A DNA stretch of 64,000 nucleotides, taken from the NCBI GenBank assembly GCA_011525625.1, contig WYAX01000003.1, positions 62,001 to 126,000 of the forward strand, given 5' to 3'. A program made the translations under genes and the position numbers. The notes below the pieces were generated by a model. That model did no database searches and was not told the DNA's origin. It was given only the letters and a program-made list of their open reading frames with translations. Below are positions 37,212 to 45,842 of the stretch, piece by piece (position 1 is the stretch's first letter; each line of letters opens with the position of its first letter). The stretch comes from Nitrospira defluvii. GTDB taxonomy: Bacteria > Nitrospirota > Nitrospiria > Nitrospirales > Nitrospiraceae.

Positions 37212-38636
37212 ATGCATGCACGTTCATTTGGCGCTGGTATTCGCTCGCTGCCGCTCCTCTCGATGTGCCTTCTGTCCCTATCATGGACGGCGATCGCCGG
37301 AGCAGAATTGCCTACCACGCCTCAGGGTGATGCCCCCGCTCCGACAGAAGGAACTGACATCGCTCCGGCAGAGGGTGCTGAAACCGACCAACCGGCTCCT
37401 CAGTCCATCGTGCAGGAACCGGAATACTTGTTGGACGAAGAGGATCGTGCGACCGCCGCAGAAGTCGAAGCCGCCGAATCGTCGACAGCCGTCGCCACCG
37501 AACCGTCAACTGAGGTCCCGCCGGCTGAAGCCTTGCTGCAATTCAAACCATTGAGCGGCAACACCGCCAGATTTGCAGACTTACTGACGCCGCCGGCCGA
37601 GGTTATTCAGGAAGCAACGGCCGAACAAGCACAGGAATCAGAGAGCGCCCCCGAATACAATGTGCCGATCGTTCTGGATCCTTCCGTGCAGGGCCATATT
37701 CGGTTTTTCAACGTCGCGATCCGCAACCGATTCGAACAGTGGCTCATCCGCCTCAGCCACTATCGCCCGCTCGTCGACAGCATCTTCACGGAATTCCAGC
37801 TGCCGAGTGATCTGATCTATTTGTCGTTGGTTGAAAGCGGCTTCAACCCCCACGCCTATTCCCGTGCCCGAGCAGCCGGACCGTGGCAGTTCATGAAGGG
37901 AACGGCGAAAGTCTATGGGTTGCGCGTCGATAGCTATGTAGACGAACGGCGGGACCCTGTGAAGTCGACCGTCGCAGCCGCACGCTATCTGCGTGACCTC
38001 TACGATTTATTTGGAACCTGGCCTCTGGCGATGGCCGCGTACAATGCCGGAGAAGGCAAGGTCATGCGAGCCTTGCATACGGCGCAGGCCGAGAGCTTCT
38101 CCGACATCGCCAAGACACGCCTCATCCGCCGTGAAACGAAGGAATATGTGCCGCGGTTTATGGCAGCCACCATCATCGCGAAGAACCCGGATCGGTACGG
38201 GTTTCCTCAGAACGACGTCCGCCCCCATCAGTTCGAGGAAGTGATCGTACGCCGGCCTATTCACTTCAAGGCGATTGCAAATGTGACGGGGATTTCGTAT
38301 CAAGAACTCAAAGTGCTGAACCCCGAATTACGACGCGATGCCACGCCTCCGGATGACCCTGAGTATCGCCTCAAAGTACCGGTCGGCACTCGGGAAAAGG
38401 TCGAACAGATGCTGGACCGGGCTCCGACCCACAAATTCCCGCCACTCCCAGTTCCGGTGAAGGGTCGACATTTGAAGAACGAGCCTGACTCCGGGCATTG
38501 GTACCGCGTCCGTGTCGGCGACTCGCTGGAGAAGATCGCCAAGCGATTTAACATCTCGGTGAAGACGCTCAAGTCCAACAACAAGCTCGCTGGCTCCACC
38601 ATTAGGGCAGGAAGCCGCCTCGTCATCGCCAACTGA
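37212..38636 (+). CDS. mltD: Membrane-bound lytic murein transglycosylase D-like
   Basis: Cleaves peptidoglycan glycan strands with formation of 1,6-anhydro ends. The ATG at 37212 begins a signal peptide (IRSLPLLSMCLLSLSWTAIAGA); frames reaching further upstream cross the promoter. A 120-residue acidic, Pro/Ala/Glu-rich linker precedes the SLT domain at about 165-330 with catalytic Glu208 (LSLVESGFNPHAYS), AGPWQFM and MAAYNAGEGKV. One clear C-terminal LysM (HWYRVRVGDSLEKIAKRFNI) binds glycan. E. coli MltD has two LysMs and a lipobox; neither a second clear LysM nor a lipobox is visible here. Confidence 0.93.
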   Translation: MHARSFGAGIRSLPLLSMCLLSLSWTAIAGAELPTTPQGDAPAPTEGTDIAPAEGAETDQPAPQSIVQEPEYLLDEEDRATAAEVEAAESSTAVATEPSTEVPPAEALLQFKPLSGNTARFADLLTPPAEVIQEATAEQAQESESAPEYNVPIVLDPSVQGHIRFFNVAIRNRFEQWLIRLSHYRPLVDSIFTEFQLPSDLIYLSLVESGFNPHAYSRARAAGPWQFMKGTAKVYGLRVDSYVDERRDPVKSTVAAARYLRDLYDLFGTWPLAMAAYNAGEGKVMRALHTAQAESFSDIAKTRLIRRETKEYVPRFMAATIIAKNPDRYGFPQNDVRPHQFEEVIVRRPIHFKAIANVTGISYQELKVLNPELRRDATPPDDPEYRLKVPVGTREKVEQMLDRAPTHKFPPLPVPVKGRHLKNEPDSGHWYRVRVGDSLEKIAKRFNISVKTLKSNNKLAGSTIRAGSRLVIAN

Positions 38637-38688
38637 GGCAATCCCGACTGATCGCTTCTTCTAACAGCGGAAATTCAGGGAGACAGGA

Positions 38689-39525
38689 CTACTCTTGCGG
38701 CTTCTTCTTCGCAGCTGGGGCGGAAGCTTTCCCAGATTTGGCCTTGGCCGCCGGCTCAGGTTTTGGCACAGGCGCGCTAGCTGCCGGTGGAGGAGCGGCC
38801 GCTGGACTCTCAGGAGCCTTCTTCACCTCCAACACTTTCACCCGGACTGCGGCTTCACTGGTGAAAGGCGAGTTGGGGTAATTCTTCATCAAGTCCTGGT
38901 AGTGGGCAACGGCGCCCTCCGGCCTTGACTGGGACTCTTCAATTTTCGCTAACTCAAACAGGACATGGTCTTTGTTCAATGCTCCCGGAATTTCAAGAAT
39001 TCCGGTGAAGGCCTTCACCGCCTGGTCCCGATCTCCCTTTGCCAAATAAGCATAGGCCAGCCGTTGTTGGACGAGCCCCAAGAGAGAGGTATTGGAGCTG
39101 TAGAGCAGCATGAACCGCTTGTAGGTTTCGATGCCTGCGTCGACCTGATTCGCGAGGACCTGGGCATTTCCGAGGTGGAACAAGGCCACAGGCGCCACAG
39201 GACTGCGCGGATATTGATCGATCACTTGCTGATAGAGGTTGATGGCCTGCGTCAGGTGCTCTTGGCTTTTTTTCGGATCGTCCGCCGGCCGATTGAGGTA
39301 GTGAAGCGTCGCTTCCTGGTCGAGCTCTCTGGCCTTCAGGGTCGACTGGTAGTCGTACCAGATCACGCCCGCGACCACGGCGCCCGCGACCAGCACGACT
39401 CCCACCCCGACCAACAACGCACGGCGCTGTTCCTGCAACACATGAAGAAAGCGATCAACGCCACTGATCAAATGCGCTTCGTCAAGCGGATCGTCTTTCG
39501 CAGGAACTCTGATGCGATAACTCAT
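38689..39525 (-). CDS. TPR membrane protein (YfgM/BamD-like architecture)
   Basis: A cytoplasmic N-terminal 35 residues, one TM helix at about 37-57 (RALLVGVGVVLVAGAVVAGV), then periplasmic TPR-type helices (AINLYQQVIDQYPRSPVAPV, AVKAFTGILEIPGALNKDHV, AVAHYQDLMKNYPNSPFTSE) and a low-complexity Ala/Pro/Lys tail from about 235. The topology resembles YfgM, a periplasmic chaperone-network ancillary of the SecYEG translocon, but the repeats look like the generic TPR_2 kind, so the family is not certain. It converges with mltD, with 52 bp between the stops, and diverges from bioF. Confidence 0.8.
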   Translation of the reverse strand: MSYRIRVPAKDDPLDEAHLISGVDRFLHVLQEQRRALLVGVGVVLVAGAVVAGVIWYDYQSTLKARELDQEATLHYLNRPADDPKKSQEHLTQAINLYQQVIDQYPRSPVAPVALFHLGNAQVLANQVDAGIETYKRFMLLYSSNTSLLGLVQQRLAYAYLAKGDRDQAVKAFTGILEIPGALNKDHVLFELAKIEESQSRPEGAVAHYQDLMKNYPNSPFTSEAAVRVKVLEVKKAPESPAAAPPPAASAPVPKPEPAAKAKSGKASAPAAKKKPQE

Positions 39526-39557
39526 TGCCAGCCGGTCGTCTTGGTTAGAAAGAAGAA

Positions 39558-39582
39558 GCGGTCGTTTCTGAGAACCGACCGC
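39558..39582. promoter_or_regulatory. Inverted repeat between the TPR gene and bioF
   Basis: Seven-base arms GCGGTCG (39558-39564) and CGACCGC (39576-39582) pair perfectly and continue inward as TTC/GAA after one mismatch. It lies 8 nt ahead of the bioF Shine-Dalgarno (AGGGAGGAG) and 33 bp from the divergent start. It could be an operator or an RNA hairpin in the bioF leader. TATACT at 39585-39590 looks like a -10 but would start transcription inside the ribosome site. Confidence 0.4.
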
Positions 39583-39605
39583 CTTATACTAGGGAGGAGT
39601 CAGGC

Positions 39606-40805
39606 TTGTCAAATCTTGGGCCCTTGCCGGAGGCGCACCATCTGATGTTCGACCAGCATCTGCGAAAACTCCAGGACCAGAACCTCTTACGCCGGCTTCG
39701 CACCATTGACTCTGCAACCGGACCGACGGTGGTGCTGGAGGGGCGAGAAGTCATCCTGCTGTCCTCGAACAATTACCTCGGCCTGGCCACCCACCCAACC
39801 GTCGTCGCGGCGGCAATCGCCGCCACACGACAATACGGAGCCGGATCCGGCGCGGCCCGCCTCGTCTGCGGCAGCCTGATGCCCCATCGTACACTTGAAG
39901 CAGCCCTCGCCCGGTTTAAGGGCACCGAGGCGGCTCTCACCTTCGCGTCCGGGTATCTCGCGAATATCGGGGCCATTCCCGCCCTGATCGGCAAAGATGG
40001 GTTTATTCTCGCCGACCGTCTGTGCCATGCCAGCCTGATCGACGGCTGCCGCCTGAGCGGAGCCATGTTTCGCGTCTACCACCATAGTGACATGCATCAC
40101 CTAGAGCGACTGCTTGCCCGTCGTCCAGCAGGCACCCGCACCCTCATCGTTACCGACGGACTGTTCAGTATGGACGGAGACATCGCACCGATGCAGGACA
40201 TCGCAGAGTTAGCCGAACGGTACGACGCAATGATCTATGTCGACGACGCACACGGCACCGGGATTTTGGGCCGAACGGGGCGAGGCACCTTAGAGCATTG
40301 CGAGGTCGAGGCTCGCATCCCCTTCCACATGGGAACCTTAAGCAAAGCCCTGGGGAGTTCGGGAGGCTATCTGACCGGTTCTGCGTCCTTCATTGCCTAC
40401 CTAGTGAATACATGCCGAAGTTTTACTTATACGACTGCGCCGAATCCCGGGAGCGCCGCCGCCGCCGCTGCCGCACTTCAGATCATCGAACACGAACCGG
40501 AGCGACGTATCCGGTTGTGGGAGAATCGCGCACGCCTGGCACAAGGGCTCCTTCGGCTTGGCTTTGACCTTGCCGCCTCGCAAAGCCCGATCCTTCCAAT
40601 CATCGTCGGCGCCCCCGATCGCGCCATGACCATGGCCCAGTCGCTCTTTGCTCATGGGGTGTACGCCCCGGCGATTCGCCCGCCGACGGTTCCCCCCGCG
40701 ACCAGCCGAATTCGCCTCACCATCACTGCCGATCACACCCCGGAACTGATCGATCGCGCACTCGTGATCCTTGAACAAGCCGGACGCGCCATCAACCTGA
40801 TCTGA
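39606..40805 (+). CDS. bioF: 8-amino-7-oxononanoate synthase
   Basis: PLP enzyme of biotin synthesis that condenses pimeloyl-ACP/CoA with L-alanine. The start is TTG: AGGGAGGAG lies 6 nt upstream with exact spacing, and no better-placed ATG exists. Counting from it, Asp213 (YVDDAHGTGILG) contacts the pyridine nitrogen and Lys247 (HMGTLSKALGSSGGYL) forms the aldimine; SSNNYLGL and GSGAARLVCGS bind substrate. Length 399 is normal. The alpha-oxoamine synthase family also includes 2-amino-3-ketobutyrate CoA ligase, which is harder to exclude without alignment. No other bio genes are in the window. Confidence 0.9.
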   Translation: MSNLGPLPEAHHLMFDQHLRKLQDQNLLRRLRTIDSATGPTVVLEGREVILLSSNNYLGLATHPTVVAAAIAATRQYGAGSGAARLVCGSLMPHRTLEAALARFKGTEAALTFASGYLANIGAIPALIGKDGFILADRLCHASLIDGCRLSGAMFRVYHHSDMHHLERLLARRPAGTRTLIVTDGLFSMDGDIAPMQDIAELAERYDAMIYVDDAHGTGILGRTGRGTLEHCEVEARIPFHMGTLSKALGSSGGYLTGSASFIAYLVNTCRSFTYTTAPNPGSAAAAAAALQIIEHEPERRIRLWENRARLAQGLLRLGFDLAASQSPILPIIVGAPDRAMTMAQSLFAHGVYAPAIRPPTVPPATSRIRLTITADHTPELIDRALVILEQAGRAINLI

Positions 40806-40986
40806 GCGGACTTTAGCCGCTGTGTATGGGCTGGAGGACGCCTGTTTCGGCCCCGTCTCTTCTGGATATTTTCTTGATTTCCCCCCTTCCTATGGCATGA
40901 TCGAAACAGTTCAACGAGCCATGATTGTGGATTCATCCTTACGCTCGTTTCTTCACACCGTCCCCTAACTCATATGGAGCGCTCCG

Positions 40987-42042
40987 ATGATTGATATCTC
41001 CAAACTGTTGACCTTTGGCGTCCAGCAGGGAGCCTCGGATTGTCACATTAGCGCCGGCGAGCCACCGATGATCCGCTTGCACGGCGACCTGAAAAAACTT
41101 GACCATCCCCCCCTGACACAGGATGAGACCCACGCACTGATCTATGACATGATGAGCGACGCCCAACGCAAGAATTTCGAAGAACACCGGGAATGCGATT
41201 TCTCGTTCGACCTCGGTGACATCGCCCGTTTCCGAGTGAACGTGTTCGTCCAAGGCCGCGGGTTGGGCGCCGTCTTCCGGACCATTCCCACCGAGATTCT
41301 CCCACTCGAAAAACTCGGAATGCCCCCCATTCTCCGGCAGCTCTGCGATCGGGAAAAGGGTCTAATTCTGGTCACCGGGCCAACCGGCTCCGGTAAATCC
41401 ACCACACTTGCCGGCATGATCGACTATCTCAACAACACCTTTGAGGGGCACATTCTCACGATCGAAGACCCGGTGGAGTTCGTGCACAAATCCAAGAAAT
41501 GCCTGGTGAACCAGCGGGAGTTGGGCGTACACACCCTGTCGTTTGCCAACGCGCTCCGTGCCGCCCTCCGCGAAGACCCTGATATTATCCTGGTCGGCGA
41601 AATGCGGGATCTGGATACGATTCAGCTGGCCCTAACCGCCGCCGAAACCGGGCACCTGGTATTCGCAACCCTCCACACCTCCAGTGCACCGAAAACCATC
41701 GACCGCATCATCGACGCCTTCCCCCCGAACCAGCAGGCGCAGGTCCGCGCGCAGTTGTCCGAAACGCTGGAGGCGGTGTTGACCCAAACCCTGCTCAAAA
41801 AGAAGAGCGGCGGCCGCATTGCTGCCGTGGAAATCATGGTGGGAACCACGGCCGTGCGGAACCTTATTCGCGAGGGCAAACTCCATCAGATTCCCGGCAT
41901 CATGCAGGCGAGCCAGAAGGACGGCATGCAGACCATGGACATGGCCCTGATCGACCTGGCCACACGCGGCTTGGTCACAAAAGCCGAAGCCCAGTCCCGC
42001 AGCATGAATCCCAATCTGTTCAGCGCGGCAGGAGCCGCCTAA
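40987..42042 (+). CDS. pilT: Type IV pilus retraction ATPase PilT
   Basis: Hexameric motor that disassembles the pilus. Walker A GPTGSGKS at 131-138, Asp box (TIEDPVEFVH), Walker B IILVGEMRDLDT, His box (GHLVFATLHTSSA), and the PilT-specific AxRNLIREGK motif near residue 288 are all intact. A GGAG lies before the ATG. It is followed after 51 bp by the pilU-like gene, the common two-gene order. The window's two pilin genes are 12 kb away. Confidence 0.96.
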   Translation: MIDISKLLTFGVQQGASDCHISAGEPPMIRLHGDLKKLDHPPLTQDETHALIYDMMSDAQRKNFEEHRECDFSFDLGDIARFRVNVFVQGRGLGAVFRTIPTEILPLEKLGMPPILRQLCDREKGLILVTGPTGSGKSTTLAGMIDYLNNTFEGHILTIEDPVEFVHKSKKCLVNQRELGVHTLSFANALRAALREDPDIILVGEMRDLDTIQLALTAAETGHLVFATLHTSSAPKTIDRIIDAFPPNQQAQVRAQLSETLEAVLTQTLLKKKSGGRIAAVEIMVGTTAVRNLIREGKLHQIPGIMQASQKDGMQTMDMALIDLATRGLVTKAEAQSRSMNPNLFSAAGAA

Positions 42043-42093
42043 CTCGGCGCTGTATCGGTCACCGCTTTCAGCCAGTCGAACAAGAGGCCTTAC

Positions 42094-43257
42094 ATGGAAG
42101 TTCGCACACTCCTCGAAGTCATGGTCAAGCAAGAGTCCTCCGACCTGTATTTGACCGTCGATGCGCCCCCCATCTACCGCATCCATGGCTCGACGCATCG
42201 AACTGATGCGCCCCCCTTCACCAACGAACAGTTGGAATCGTTGGCGCTTGCCCTCATGCGAGGTCAACAACGGGGCGAGTTCGAGGAGAAAATGGAGATG
42301 AACCTGGCCCTTTACTATAAGGACCTGGGACGTTTCCGCGTGAACATCTTCCGGCAGAAGGGCAATGTCGGGCTGGTATTTCGGCACATCAAGGCGGAAA
42401 TCATGACGGTCGAGCAATTAGATCTACCGCCCATCGTCAAAGATATCGCCATGACCAAACGAGGGCTGGTTCTCGTCGTCGGCGCTACGGGGTCGGGAAA
42501 GTCCACAACCTTGGCGGCAATGATCGATCACCGGAACACCGTGCATGCGGGCCATATCATCAGTGTGGAAGACCCCATTGAGTTCGTCCATCACCACAAA
42601 AAATCAATCGTGACCCAGCGCGAAGTCGGCTTCGATACCCATTCGTTCGGCAACGCGCTGAAGAACACACTGCGGCAAGCCCCGGACGTGATTCTCATCG
42701 GTGAAATCCGAGACACGGAAACCATGGAAGCCGCGATCACGTTTGCAGAAACCGGACATCTCTGCCTTGGAACCCTGCACTCCAATAATGCCAATCAATC
42801 CATCGAGCGCATCATGAACTTCTTCCCGGTGGAACGGCATGCACAAATCTATTTGCAACTCTCCCTGAACCTCAGGGCTATCATTTCACAGCGGCTGATC
42901 CCCTCCCTCGATGGCCGCCGCGTCCCCGCACTAGAAATTATGCTGGATACGCCGCGCATCAAGGACCTCATCAAGCGCTCAGAGATTGACACGCTAAAGG
43001 AAGCCATGGAGCAGGGCATTGATGAAGGCTGCCAGACGTTCGACCACGTGCTGCTGCAACTCTACAAAGCCGGGAAGATCAGCATTGAACAGGCGCTGAT
43101 TAACGCCGACAGCGCGAATAACCTGCGTCTCAAGATCAAGCTGGCAGGGCTGAAAGGCGACGATGCGGTCGCGGCACTGCTGGACAAGAATGACCGTGAT
43201 GAAAAAGGATTCCAGATCCAGGGACAGATGGGCCAAGCGGCGGGCAAGAAGCGTTGA
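42094..43257 (+). CDS. pilU: PilT-paralogue retraction ATPase PilU
   Basis: 387 residues with Walker A GATGSGKS (130-137), Asp box (SVEDPIEFVHH), Walker B VILIGEIRDTET and His box (GHLCLGTLHSNNA). It lacks the AIRNLIRE motif of PilT, having TPRIKDLIKRSEID there, and has the longer C-terminal tail of PilU. PilU acts together with PilT to strengthen retraction. Shine-Dalgarno AGAGG precedes the ATG. There is no clear terminator in the 75 bp before the converging cytochrome gene. Confidence 0.93.
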   Translation: MEVRTLLEVMVKQESSDLYLTVDAPPIYRIHGSTHRTDAPPFTNEQLESLALALMRGQQRGEFEEKMEMNLALYYKDLGRFRVNIFRQKGNVGLVFRHIKAEIMTVEQLDLPPIVKDIAMTKRGLVLVVGATGSGKSTTLAAMIDHRNTVHAGHIISVEDPIEFVHHHKKSIVTQREVGFDTHSFGNALKNTLRQAPDVILIGEIRDTETMEAAITFAETGHLCLGTLHSNNANQSIERIMNFFPVERHAQIYLQLSLNLRAIISQRLIPSLDGRRVPALEIMLDTPRIKDLIKRSEIDTLKEAMEQGIDEGCQTFDHVLLQLYKAGKISIEQALINADSANNLRLKIKLAGLKGDDAVAALLDKNDRDEKGFQIQGQMGQAAGKKR

Positions 43258-43331
43258 CACTCACGGCCTGAGGACCACACCGGCTCTTACATGAGGGCTC
43301 CTCTCCCAGGACGCCGTGCGGGCACCCCCGA

Positions 43332-43853
43332 TTAACGAGCCTCCGGCGACGATTCTCCCATTACCTGCTCCAGGTACGAGGCGATCTTATTCAACGCCCC
43401 TGCGCTCAACTTTCTTCCATACCACGTCGGCATGGTATCCGGGGGAAAACCTGGGACCACATAGGTTCCCGGCGACACAACCGACTCCACGATATATTCC
43501 CGAACCGTCTGTGCCTGCCCCCGGTATTGCGGGTCGGTCAGACGGCTTGGGCCCGTCTTGCCCAGCCACAGAGGTGGACCTACCTTTCCGTTCGCTCCGG
43601 CGATCCCCGGAATCTGATGACAGACCGTGCACCCGGCACGCACGAAGAGTTCTTGTATCGACTCCTCGCCGGTCACCAAGGGCATCATATTGGGATCAAT
43701 CTGGAGAACCGCCGGCGGGACAGGCGACGACGTCGGTGAATTTTGAATCCCGGCCAAGGCAACCAGCAGAACAAATCCGGCCACTAACGCGGCAACAGCC
43801 TTGTTCTTTTGATTCGAGGGTGGCACCGATGGGGAAGAGACTGGACCGAGCAT
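43332..43853 (-). CDS. Membrane-anchored mono-haem cytochrome c
   Basis: The N-terminus carries one TM helix (residues 19-37, AVAALVAGFVLLVALAG). The periplasmic domain binds haem at C75-T-V-C78-H79, with Met141 (PPDTMPTWYG) as likely sixth ligand, the class I cytochrome c pattern; it ends in the usual C-terminal helix (ALNKIASYLEQVM). Probable role: electron carrier or a subunit next to a respiratory complex, though no oxidase or reductase lies nearby. The ATG has no strong ribosome site and sits just downstream of three 11-bp-spaced repeats. It converges with pilU. Confidence 0.88.
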   Translation of the reverse strand: MLGPVSSPSVPPSNQKNKAVAALVAGFVLLVALAGIQNSPTSSPVPPAVLQIDPNMMPLVTGEESIQELFVRAGCTVCHQIPGIAGANGKVGPPLWLGKTGPSRLTDPQYRGQAQTVREYIVESVVSPGTYVVPGFPPDTMPTWYGRKLSAGALNKIASYLEQVMGESSPEAR

Positions 43854-43861
43854 AACCAGAC

Positions 43862-43888
43862 TACACGAGTCTTACACGCATGTTACAC
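43862..43888 (-). promoter_or_regulatory. Three GTGTA repeats at 11-bp spacing
   Basis: On the minus strand GTGTA occurs three times with starts exactly 11 bp apart (plus-strand TACAC at 43862, 43873 and 43884), 8 to 35 bp before the cytochrome start. Iterations at one helical turn are typical of OmpR/PhoB-type response-regulator sites. The closeness to the ATG would suit repression; no matching promoter was identified. Confidence 0.35.
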
Positions 43889-43959
43889 CTACCATACTAC
43901 GGGACATTTGAGCTGGACATCCAGATGCCAGGCGTCTCAAGTGGCAACACGGCCGTTCG

Positions 43960-44817
43960 CTACTGCGCAGCATCCATTGCGCAACGAAACCCGATCGTAC
44001 GATCCTGAAAATCCGGCTCCGCAGACACACGGGCTGACGCTCGGAGCGCCACCGGAAGATCGGACCAGGAGCCGCCACGAATCACCTTTTTCTCCCCATT
44101 TGCCGGGCCGGCGGGATTTTTGTCTGGGCTCTTCGCATAATATTCGCGATCGTACCAGTCGGCGACCCATTCCGCCGCATTGCCGGCCATGTGGTGGAGG
44201 CCGTAGGGACTTCGCCCCCCTTCCTTCAGTCCATGACGAACGCTCATGCCTTCGACACCGCCGGCCACACTGACAAGGGTGACCGCTTCGCTCACCCACA
44301 CTCCGCGATTATAGTTGGCAATGTCCACAAACGGCTGCATATGGCCCCAGGGATATCTTCGCCCATCCGTTCCCCGCGCTCCCCTTTCCCACTCAGCTTC
44401 CGTCGGCAACCTCTTCCCGGCCCAGGTACAGTAGGCTGACGCATCAGCCCAACTGACTCCGACCGCTGGACGATCCCCGACCGTCTCCGCCGCCTCATCG
44501 TCCCAGGTCGGCGGCGCATCGCGTTGCGCTTCCTGAAGAAACTTTCGATAGAGGCGCATTGACACTTCGTATCGATCGATCGCATAGGCATTAAGGGTGA
44601 CGACATGTTCCGGTCGTTCAGCAGGTAACCCTTCGTTGCTTCCCATCGTAAACGCACCGGCCGGAATCAACACCATCGGCGCGCCATCCTTGCCGTGAAT
44701 GACATCAGTTACTGATTGCTGGCCAACTGCGACGGACAGTGGTTCCTCGGCCGCAACGCTCCAGGGCAGGAAGAGCAGAAGCGCAGACATCACGACCGTC
44801 GTACCAAATAGACGCAT
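43960..44817 (-). CDS. Exported SUMF1/FGE-sulfatase-domain protein
   Basis: The ATG at 44817 follows GGGAGG and opens a signal peptide (VVMSALLLFLPWSVAAEE). The mature part is one SUMF1-type domain: MVLIPAGAFTMGSNEG, RPEHVVTLNAYAIDRYEVS, PAVGVSWADASAYCTWAGKRLPTEAEWE, RYPWG, GNAAEWVADWY and RGGSWSDLPVALRASAR. True formylglycine-generating enzymes have two active-site Cys in that last segment; they are absent, so enzyme activity on sulfatases is unlikely. SUMF1-like domains also serve as periplasmic binding or structural proteins. It precedes the cytochrome by 106 bp in the same direction. Confidence 0.87.
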   Translation of the reverse strand: MRLFGTTVVMSALLLFLPWSVAAEEPLSVAVGQQSVTDVIHGKDGAPMVLIPAGAFTMGSNEGLPAERPEHVVTLNAYAIDRYEVSMRLYRKFLQEAQRDAPPTWDDEAAETVGDRPAVGVSWADASAYCTWAGKRLPTEAEWERGARGTDGRRYPWGHMQPFVDIANYNRGVWVSEAVTLVSVAGGVEGMSVRHGLKEGGRSPYGLHHMAGNAAEWVADWYDREYYAKSPDKNPAGPANGEKKVIRGGSWSDLPVALRASARVSAEPDFQDRTIGFRCAMDAAQ

Positions 44818-45017
44818 ACAGACCTCCCACCGACGCAACACGTGTGAGTACTCAATCCCCACGCTTCGGCAAAGTGTAACCGTGCCTGGTTGCAAACTCA
44901 ACTGTACAGCGGACGGACCGGGAACTAGTTGGAGGGGCGGTTAGCGGAGATTCTCTATTCCCAAGACTGGACGAAGGGACACGGACACGAGGGACCAACT
45001 TCCGTGGAAACAGCACG

Positions 45018-45040
45018 GCCGGCAGGAGGGACCTGCCGGC
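45018..45040 (-). terminator. Perfect 9-bp inverted repeat after the small lipoprotein
   Basis: Arms GCCGGCAGG and CCTGCCGGC flank a 5-nt loop. On the minus strand it lies about 30 bp after the stop of the gene at 45072-45566, and TGTTTCC follows rather than a long T-run. Probable terminator. Confidence 0.5.
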
Positions 45041-45071
45041 TGATCAACTGATGGGGAGCGGCGAAGGGCAG

Positions 45072-45566
45072 TTACCGGGCGAGTTCGGCCACTCGCCGCT
45101 CATGATCCTTGATGGCACGCACCGCTGTAAGATCCGGACGTTCAAGCAAATGACGCAACACTTCATGCCTGAGCTGAACCATCAGCGCCCTATGATGGGG
45201 GGAGGAAACCGACGCATCCTGGAGCAAATTTAGCCAGCCCGTCGTCGCCCCCTCATAGCGACTGTTCGGCATGGCCGTGCGCAACTCCTGAAAGACCATA
45301 ATGGCATCCGCCCGATTTTCGAATAATGCCACCAACGCACGGGTATAGTACGCATCTTCACAGGCAGGCCCCTTGTGGCAATTCTTCATTCGTAGATCTT
45401 GGGCATGGGCAATCGCCTGTAGCGGTTTCAATTCCCCGGGATCGGCCTGAAAAAATGCACTACTCGGAAGCGTGGTGGACGACCCGGGCTGGATCGTCGC
45501 GCAGCCTTCAATTCCCCCAACCATCAACATCCAAAGCGCAGCATAAAGAATAATCCGTTGCGACAT
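45072..45566 (-). CDS. Small lipoprotein of unknown function
   Basis: The ATG at 45566 follows GAGGAGG. The signal MSQRIILYAALWMLMVGGIEGC ends in a lipobox (Ile-Glu-Gly-Cys). The 143-residue mature part is mostly helical with a short Cys-containing segment (KNCHKGPACEDAYYTRALVA) that may form a disulfide, then ALFENRADAIMVFQELRTAMPNSRYEGATT, which looks like one or two TPR-type helices. I do not recognise the family. It is monocistronic between the SUMF1-type gene and the RTX gene. Confidence 0.8.
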   Translation of the reverse strand: MSQRIILYAALWMLMVGGIEGCATIQPGSSTTLPSSAFFQADPGELKPLQAIAHAQDLRMKNCHKGPACEDAYYTRALVALFENRADAIMVFQELRTAMPNSRYEGATTGWLNLLQDASVSSPHHRALMVQLRHEVLRHLLERPDLTAVRAIKDHERRVAELAR

Positions 45567-45811
45567 CCTAAGCCTCCTCACAAACGAAATAGTGATAGTG
45601 TGTGGATGCTGAGCTCTTGGTTCACTCGGATGTTCTGACTGTACCATCGCAACGTGCTTCAGCCATCCCACAGAGGTCGTACCTCCTTCGTATGGCGGAC
45701 TTACCGCACACAACCACGTGCAATTTAAGTGGTTTTATCAGAAACAGCTCAGGCAGGCGAAGGTCTAAGGATGAGGCCACGCTGATAGCAAGCAGACTGA
45801 GCCAAATAGAG

Positions 45812-45834
45812 GTCGCCCCCTGGCGGCAGGCGAC
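45812..45834 (-). terminator. Weak hairpin after the RTX gene
   Basis: Arms GTCGCC and GGCGAC (six pairs, loop 11 nt) lie 9 bp beyond the RTX stop; CTCTATTT follows on the minus strand. Stem and T-tract are both modest. Confidence 0.3.
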
Positions 45835-45842
45835 ATAGCCTT

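Noticed and set aside
43960-44817. Formylglycine-generating enzyme
   Set aside because: The two catalytic cysteines are missing, so only the SUMF1 fold is claimed.
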